From contig PSQN01000015.1 of the NCBI GenBank assembly GCA_002989075.1, positions 1,860,001 through 1,924,000 on the forward strand: 64,000 nucleotides of DNA, read 5' to 3'. Each line of letters begins with the position of its first letter. Position 1 is the stretch's first letter. Source of the DNA: Arthonia radiata. Its lineage: Eukaryota > Ascomycota > Arthoniomycetes > Arthoniales > Arthoniaceae. The notes under the pieces were generated by a model. It saw only the letters and a list, made by a program, of their open reading frames with translations, was not told the origin of the DNA and ran no database searches. Made by a program: the position numbers and the translations under genes. Below are positions 57,840 through 64,000 of the stretch, one piece after another.

Positions 57840-58370
57840 AGTACGAAATCTCAAGAATGGTTCAGAAAATTAGCAAAATGCCGGCGCCTCCGCAATTGAA
57901 TCCTTCGCGAACCTGAAGCCTGCAGTCGTGGACGCTGAAGAGAAGCGGGATTGATGAGTAGGGGAAGACTATCGGAAATAGTCAAAGATGAGTCGAGAAG
58001 GTGGTAGTATGCTGGCGCGTCTTAAGCAGAATCGGTTTAAGACCCGAGCAGTGCAGAACGGGTGCTGAAGGAAAGCGCTATTGATGAGTGCAAAGTAAGT
58101 AATAGAACGTACCAGAAACTAGTCACAATTTCCGCGGGACGCTGGCGCGTTTGGAGCAGAGCCGTTTTATAACTTGGATGATGCAGGAAGGAGTGCTGAA
58201 GAAAAGTGCGATTGATGAGTGGAAGGAGTGCTGAAGAAAAGTGCGATTGATGAGTGAAAAGCAGGTATTAGGAATTTCCAGAAGCTCACCACGACATCAA
58301 CGATACGCTGGCGAGTCCAGGGTAGAGTTATTTCGAACCTTGAAGGGAGCAATCGTGGACGCTGAGATGC
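57840..58370. repeat. Diverged tandem array, unit about 131 bp
   Basis: The phrase GCTGGCGCGT (or close variants) recurs at about 57879, 58011, 58139 and 58304. The phrase GCTGAAG...ATTGATGAGT recurs at about 57933, 58062, 58193 and 58228. Spacing is about 130 bp except for the last unit, which is longer by an internal 35-bp duplication. Copies are perhaps 65-75 percent alike by eye. Confidence 0.75.
58186..58255. repeat. Exact 35-bp tandem duplication
   Basis: 58186-58220 and 58221-58255 are identical (GGAAGGAGTGCTGAAGAAAA and following bases). It lies inside one unit of the 131-bp array and is younger than the array. Confidence 0.95.
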
Positions 58371-58735
58371 AGGCACAAAACGCACGTTTGAGCTGGGGCC
58401 AACGCTAGACCAAACAAAGCTAGCGCTCCCGCTCCCGGCCATCTCTACCAAAGAACAATAAGAAATCAGATGCATTCATCGAAAAGAAGATGGCTGGGAC
58501 CGGTATTCGCGCGCAAGCTCTATTCAGGTATGTTGACTCGACTTCCAAACCCCTTCTCTCCTGCTCGATAGTTTCGCTTCTCAACAGTCACTACGCAACC
58601 TTGCCCGCAACCTCGCAAGCATTTCGCATACCTGCATAGCAAGCAACATCACATCTACAAGCACTACCAACACCTGGACCCTACTACTTGCCGACCTCGC
58701 TACCCTCGAAAAACCCTCAACTTCTCTTCATCACA

Positions 58736-60682
58736 ATGGCGACGCCCGGCCGTCGAACGCGCGCAGCCTCCCGCGACCCCGCCGGCGACAGCAACAACGT
58801 CCCTGCTCCGCGCAGGAACCCCGGCCGCGCAGTGCGCGCTGGGTCTGCAGACAGTGAGGGCCTGACCCCGAGGAGCAGTGCCGCCTACGGTGGCAAGTAC
58901 AAGCCCGGCAAGGCCGAAGCGGCCAACCCTGACGTTGGGCGAGCCGGATTCGCAGCCGGCTTCAACAATGAAGTCCGCGGTGTGAGTACCCTTCTCTCCG
59001 CTGGCGCTCCCCCAGAAGGTAATGTTTCAGCTAACACATGCACTAGGCTGGACGCTCAGGGTTGACACCAGTGGTGGAAGAGCCGGCGGCACCACCACCA
59101 CCAGCAGACGAAGAGCCCGCCGAAGCACGCCCGGCGGCACGTCCCGTACTCGTGACATGGGACGTCAATGGTGTCCCACCGCAGCACGGCTCGTATAGCA
59201 CGGTGTGGTTGTATCGCGTCCTCGCCGGCGTGATGGGCGTCCTCTCCATCCTCGCCATCGCCAATGCCGCTCTCCCCTGGTTCGGCTACTCGGTCGCGTC
59301 AACTGGCGTCGAGCTGGGCTCCGTCCCGACCTACGAACAACTCTACACGCGCCTATATGGCGATCTGCACTCCGCTCTCTTGACCAAGCTTCTCCGCACC
59401 ATGTCCTCTCATTCCGCGCCCAAACCACCGGATAAGCTCGACCTCGCCGACCCTGGCCGCCAGCAGGACCATAATCTCCTTGGGCTTCAGTATCCGGATC
59501 ATTTCGCTGTAAGTTCTCTCAACAGCAATTGCACGTTTCTTTTACTGTTTTGGAATTCCACGTTCGGCGGTCACTCCGGCGGCGCCACTCCAGAGCACCT
59601 ATTTCCGGGACCTCAACCCTCCCTCGAAGCCGCTGTTACATCAACAGCAATTGCGCCTTTTCCTTCCTTTCCTGAATTCCATTCTTCGCAACCGCTCCAC
59701 CGGCGTCATCCCAAATCCCCTGATTTCGAGACCCCTCCGAAGCTGCTGTTATGCTGACATCTCACGCTAGTACGCCCGCGGCGCCGTCGTCAACCCCGTC
59801 CTCACCTCCAGCACCGTCCACATCACCAACGAGCAAAAGAACATGCGCGAAAACGCCCGCAAGACGCTAGGCTGGTACAACCCCGGGCGCTGGGCCGGGA
59901 TCCCCTTCATGTGGTCGCGCTCGCGCGCCCCCATCTCCGCGCTCGCGCCCTGGCACGAGGCCGGCGAGTGCTGGTGCGCCAAGCAGGAACCGCTGTACCT
60001 CCTGCACGCAGGCACGCCTAAGCGCGCGCTCCAGGACGTTGACACAGCTATGGACCGCGATTACTTCAACCGGAATGGCGGCGTGGTGGACAACAAGGGC
60101 TTTTCTATTGCGGGCAGTCCCCGCGCGCAGCTTACTGTCCTCATGCCCCGCGACATCTACCCCACGCACGCTGTTATCGAACATATACCATCTCAAGGTA
60201 CGACCGACATCGCCTCCGCGCCGGAGTGGCTGGATTTCTTCGCGGAGGTGCCGGATCCCGTGCAGAACACCGCGGTTTGGAACGCGTACGCCGCCGCCGA
60301 AGGCATTAACCCGTCTGATCGACCACGCCCTGAATACAGCGACGCCGCCATCGCCTTCTGGAAGGAGCAGGTCACGGCCGAGAGCTCCGGGTTCACGGGC
60401 GCGCTGAAGGCGGTCTTTGGCTATTTCGTGCCGGGTGGGTATCCGGAGGATGTGCCGTCTGCGGGAGGTCTGGCGCTGGATCATCACTGGGTGAGGGTGG
60501 CGCGGTATCGGTATGATATCCATGGGGAGAAGACGCAGACTGTGAAGATGCCGGTGGATTTCCAGGCGCTGGGCGTGCAGGTGCGGCAGATGAGTGTGAG
60601 GGTGCGGAGTAATTGGGGACGGGAGTATACGTGTTTGTATCGCGTGAGGATGTTGGGGTTGAGTGTGATGGAGGAGGAGTGA
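58736..60682 (+). CDS. SUN-domain nuclear envelope protein (Sad1-like)
   Basis: SUN proteins sit in the inner nuclear membrane and pair with KASH proteins to link the nucleus to the cytoskeleton. Exons 58736-58981, 59047-59508 and 59771-60682 give 539 residues. The nucleoplasmic N-terminus is basic with R-R-T-R-A-A-S-R. One membrane helix follows (V-L-A-G-V-M-G-V-L-S-I-L-A-I-A, ~140-160). The C-terminal half is the SUN domain: L-M-P-R-D-I-Y-P-T-H-A-V-I-E-H-I-P and, at the end, R-S-N-W-G-R-E-Y-T-C-L-Y-R-V-R. An insertion between these (~405-475) is longer than in animal SUN domains. The start at 58736 was chosen over an upstream in-frame Met at 58688 because it follows the leader and begins M-A-T-P-G-R-R. 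Intron 2 is unusually long (262 nt) and contains a duplication. Confidence 0.88.
59519..59760. repeat. About 122-bp tandem duplication inside intron 2 of the SUN gene
   Basis: Both halves begin TCAACAGCAATTGC (59519 and 59641) and share GAATTCCA, a TT(T)CGAGAC/CCGGGACC block and a final GAAGC(C/T)GCTGTTA. Copies are diverged but in register. Removing one would return the intron to about 140 nt. Confidence 0.7.
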
Positions 60683-61401
60683 GTGTTGTTGGATGGACAG
60701 CCAGGCGAGGTCTTGGATGAACCTCAAGGCAAGTTCAGACTTGGAAGGCTAAATGTGGTGGGCAACGAGAAGCGGCCGAGCATGAAGAGCACACACGACG
60801 ACACCACATCATTGGCATTTTGACTATTACGAGCGACGCTGCTGGAGCGCAGTGCGGTTGCAGATTTCACGAAGGCATAGCACAGCATGGGCAGGCTCGA
60901 CTTGTTTGACTCTTAGCGATGGCGTTGGCGGATCTACTGGCGATGATACCCCATTGATGCATATTCAGACATGGCGTTGTGACATTTGATAGATCAATAG
61001 CATTGCACGAATCATTTGAGAGACTTGAATGCTTCTTTATATTTACTTTGATGTGAAAGACGTGAGTAGCTCCTCCTCAGCGTAGTGGTCAGGACTGTGA
61101 TGGGTGGACGTCGGTAGAGAGCTTGCACGATCAGACGATGAAGCTAGGAAGCTGGCTCACAGGAGCAATGCCGCTGACTTGTGCGGCGGGTCCGGGCTTT
61201 GCAGACACAGCGCGAAGCATACGACAGCTCCATCCGACGGGAAGAGGCTTCAGCATTGGCAGCGGAGACATTAGCACAACGCGACTCACTGACAGGCCCA
61301 TAGATTTTTGAGATGTTGACCACATCGATGTGAGTCCTACCGACAGCAACCACGAGTAGCTCGAGGTCATTACTATTACCGTATCTACATAGTAGCAGCC
61401 T
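60683..61401. other. Convergent intergenic region, no gene seen
   Basis: 719 bp between two converging genes. ORFs on both strands around 61123-61448 lack motifs. Confidence 0.4.
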
Positions 61402-62961
61402 TTAAGGCGCCAGTCCCAGCCATACGAACATATACGGGTTCGCCTCAACGCTGATCCAGGCTATGCCGCAATACACAATCAGTTTCGTCACGACCTCGAC
61501 GTCATACCTTACTCGCGGCCTCAGCAGCTTCCGAAAGAGTGCCTCGTCGTCTTCATCATCTGTCGCGCTTTCAGGCAGGAAGGTCATCGCCTGCTCCTTT
61601 GCACTGCCGTTAGCGCTCGGCGCAACTCCATCTATGCCTACTATAGTTATCTCCTCTTTCAGTTCCGTGAGCATGGGCGACTGCGGGGGACTGACTCCAC
61701 TCTGTCCCTGACTCTCTCGCCTTCGCCGCTCGCGGAATGCCATCACCTCATACGCATCCGCCTCGCTTTGCGGGCCCACGCTGATCGCCCTCCTCCTAGG
61801 ATGGCGCAGACTTGTGAGCATGCCAGGTATCTCAGACGCTGGCGGGATGACGTTGTCGTCTTTGCGTAGGGTCGGGACTTGGTTGTACTGGTTGACGCTC
61901 AGGAAGAACTTGCGGGGAAGCAGTAGGCCCAGAGACCCGATGGCGCGGAAGATCGGCGGTAAGATGCGAAGGAGTGCCGGTTTAGCGACTGCGCGCCAGC
62001 TGAAGACCATGAGAACGCCGAGGATAATACGAAGGACGGCGATCGGCCAGCCTAACTCGTCGATACTAAAGGGGATAGTCGACGGCATTGGGTCCGAGAT
62101 CGAGTACGGGGAATGGCTGAATTGGAAACAGCCAAGCTGTATACCGATGAAGGTCCCGGAAAAAGCTACAGAGTCGTCAAAGCAGGGGCAGTTGTCTGCG
62201 GGTTCAGGATGCAGGCGGACTAGAACCAAGATGACAACTGCGACGATTAAGATATTGTTAAAAGGGCCAGTGGAGACCCATATATCGAAGGCAGTTCCAT
62301 ACTGGATCTGAGCAATGGCGATGACTGCGCCGAGAAGAGCGCCAATGACGATGTCGAAGATGCCGTGCATACCGCAATAGACACGGCCAAAGACGATGGA
62401 GGCCGCGTAGAAGTAGAAGGCCACTTGCAGGGGTGTCGAGTACGCTTTGACAGTCGGATTTGAGAAGTTTCGGATGGCATACACGGCATAGATGGCCACT
62501 GAAACAGCATTGGTGGAGTGTGTTGAAGGGAAGCCATATTCAAGCGCGTGTGACGCTGAACGTGATATTCGTTGAAGCGGTGGAGAGAGTGGGCGCGGTA
62601 GACATATCATGTCCTTGATGAAACCGCTGAAGAACACACCAGCTGCAAGCATGTGTACCATACTGGGCAAAGAGGGTCAGCAGACCCTCATGTGTAGTAG
62701 TGAAGGTACTTACCCCCTGGCGATCTGTGTCAGTCCGCACCAAAATAGTATAGGCAATATCGTCATGAAAAAGGTATGCGTCCCAAGGTTTCCAGTGAAA
62801 GCGAAGTAAGCATCAAGGTTGGGCGATCTAAGTCTCTGCTGTAAGGATGCCAGGAGTGGAGTCTCCCATCTGACGATGGGTATCAGTTCTTCTCTAAACC
62901 TTCTACGCCATGGCGGGAGCCTTTGATGGTCTTCACGGGAGATCAGTACCAGGCCAAACAT
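61402..62961 (-). CDS. LCB3: Long-chain base 1-phosphate phosphatase, LCB3/YSR2 type
   Basis: Dephosphorylates dihydrosphingosine- and phytosphingosine-1-phosphate at the ER, steering sphingolipid flux. Exon 1 62961-62714 and exon 2 62662-61402 (51-nt intron GTAAGT...CCCAG) give 502 residues. The PAP2 triad motifs are K-D-M-I-C-L-P-R-P (~102-110), F-P-S-T-H-S-T-N-A (~130-138, catalytic His) and R-V-Y-C-G-M-H-G-I-F-D (~175-185, second His and Asp). About eight to nine hydrophobic segments flank them, with W-C-G-L-T upstream. A cytosolic charged loop (R-E-R-R-R-R-E-S) lies before a final membrane segment. The N-terminal Met at 62961 is the first in frame; an additional upstream exon is possible because relatives often start earlier. 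Confidence 0.87.
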
Positions 62962-63611
62962 AACGCTTTCACCATTTGCATTGGAGTCTTAGTAGTAGCG
63001 TATTTGACCTACAATGCTCCAAACTTCGCAGACCAGCTTCTACGGTCTTCGGCCGCAGCTCGTTCGGCTTTTCTGCCATTTCGACGGAAGCGCAAATCCT
63101 CCTGTTGACTCTCCCGAATGATCAACGCCGTGTCGCTATGCACCTACTCAATGGTTTGAGGCAATGATGCAGAATTTGGATTGGCTATCGGATTTGATGT
63201 TGAGCTCTCAGGGGGGCCGCTTTTGAGCACATTGGTGGTCCTTCATAAATCGATATTGGAATACACATAGTCCAGCAGTCTTCGGAAGCATGAGATCCAT
63301 GTAGTGTGGCACTACCTACGCGTTGTGACAATCTGCGCTCAAACTACGCTCAGACACAGACTCGAGATGTTGACTCAAGCAGTTGATATGATTCGCGCTA
63401 GCCGCCAGCTTTCACGTGAAAGGACTTGGCACCCGCCGTTGCCGTGCCAACACGTCCCTGGGGCCAAAATGAAGACAGTCGCTCTATCCACCTGCTGATT
63501 GCTCCCGATGTTCTACAGAGTGCCGCATTCACATTCCTCGCGACTGCAGTCCTACCGCGCATCATTCTGTCCTCGCGTCATCAGGCGATCGAATTGCACA
63601 AATACTTTGTC
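62962..63611. promoter_or_regulatory. Divergent promoter region between LCB3-type and RHO4 genes
   Basis: 650 bp with no gene; no specific site assigned. Confidence 0.35.
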
Positions 63612-64000
63612 ATGGACGGCTCAACTTCAACCACCACCTCCAACTATGACCACCTGCGTCGCAAACGATCCTCACGCATCAACTTGGGAATGGACTCATC
63701 GCGCCGAAAGCCAGTCCAATCGCATCGCGACTCCGGCACAGTGAGCTCGTCAGTCAGCTCGTTGAACGACGCAGGCTCAGCAAACACAAATATCACCGAG
63801 CCACCCGCATACTCGAAGAAGTTCGTCGTCGTGGGTGATGGTGGCTGTGGGAAAACGTGCTTGTTGATCAGCTATAGCCAAGGATATTTCCCAGAGGTGA
63901 GCATGGGCGTATGCAAAGTTGCGTTTGCGGTCGCTGACTTCTTCAGAAATACGTGCCAACAGTGTTTGAGAACTACATCACCAACAAGTCACATCCAGCC
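63612..64000 (+). CDS. RHO4: Rho4-type small GTPase, partial (cut by window end)
   Basis: Rho4 controls septation and cell-wall synthesis in fungi. Exon 1 63612-63896, a 50-nt intron (GTGAGC...CTTCAG), and exon 2 from 63947 running off the window give 113 residues so far. A Ser/Arg-rich N-terminal extension of about 68 residues precedes the G domain, as is usual for Rho4 and not for Cdc42/Rac. P-loop [14 protein letters not shown] is intact, followed by Y-S-Q-G-Y-F-P-E and, across the intron, [10 protein letters not shown], the switch I effector region with its Thr. The 3' part, with the remaining G motifs and CAAX box, is outside the window. Confidence 0.9.
   Translation, partial: MDGSTSTTTSNYDHLRRKRSSRINLGMDSSRRKPVQSHRDSGTVSSSVSSLNDAGSANTNITEPPAYSKKFVVVGDGGCGKTCLLISYSQGYFPEVSMGVCKVAFAVADFFRNTCQQCLRTTSPTSHIQ

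Larger units (their letters stand above)
57604..58735. other. Intergenic region with a 131-bp tandem array
   Basis: 3' flank of the phosphatase and promoter of the SUN gene. No ORF believed; the array is listed separately. Confidence 0.4.

Overview
The window is nuclear DNA of a filamentous ascomycete (Pezizomycotina; Dothideomycetes is my best guess, at low confidence). Genes carry short GT-AG introns, mostly 46-150 nt. The gene set is typically fungal: ERG2, a SreA-type two-finger GATA factor, a TYW4/PPM2 tri-domain protein, a Pps1-type phosphatase, an LCB3-type phosphatase and a Rho4-type GTPase. An 8.8 kb AT-rich island has decayed in the way repeat-induced point mutation (RIP) decays repeats. 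I saw no bacterial operons, CRISPR arrays, rRNA or convincing tRNA genes.

Layout. 1-9.7 kb is gene-poor: a 350-bp MITE-like element, an unknown gene candidate, a PD-(D/E)XK-like gene broken by one stop codon, a four-exon hypothetical gene and several gene-like fragments. 9.7-16 kb is ordinary gene space: a fungal transcription-factor-domain protein, ERG2, a GILT-family protein and a divergent hexokinase. 16-24 kb is sparse and holds secreted or GPI-anchored small proteins, one with about 16 cysteines. 24-43 kb is dense: the GATA repressor, ELP4, a small membrane protein, an F-box/UIM protein, a GMC oxidoreductase, a two-exon SGNH hydrolase, UDP-glucose 4-epimerase and, divergent from it, TYW4. 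43-46 kb holds a proline-rich membrane protein and unassigned sequence.

46.15-54.93 kb is the AT-rich island. It contains a chromodomain Gypsy retrotransposon ruined by TGG-to-TAG and G-to-A changes, its LTRs, a second LTR fragment in opposite orientation and a degenerate element with about 165-bp terminal inverted repeats. A perfect 29-bp GC-rich inverted repeat sits at the two outer edges. 55.4-64 kb is gene space again: the PPS1 phosphatase, a 131-bp tandem array, a SUN-domain protein with a duplicated intron segment, the LCB3-type phosphatase and the start of RHO4, cut by the window end.

The genes do not form one pathway. Most are single-copy housekeeping genes with individual promoters, several in divergent pairs (GAL10/TYW4, LCB3/RHO4, GILT/hexokinase, small membrane protein/F-box). 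Metabolic roles touch ergosterol, sphingolipids, galactose, iron regulation and tRNA modification (ELP4 at the wobble base, TYW4 at position 37). I found no convincing new multi-gene system; the most unusual material is the island with its flanking inverted repeat, the MITE-like element and the tandem arrays. Exon boundaries were inferred by eye from splice motifs and frame continuity.
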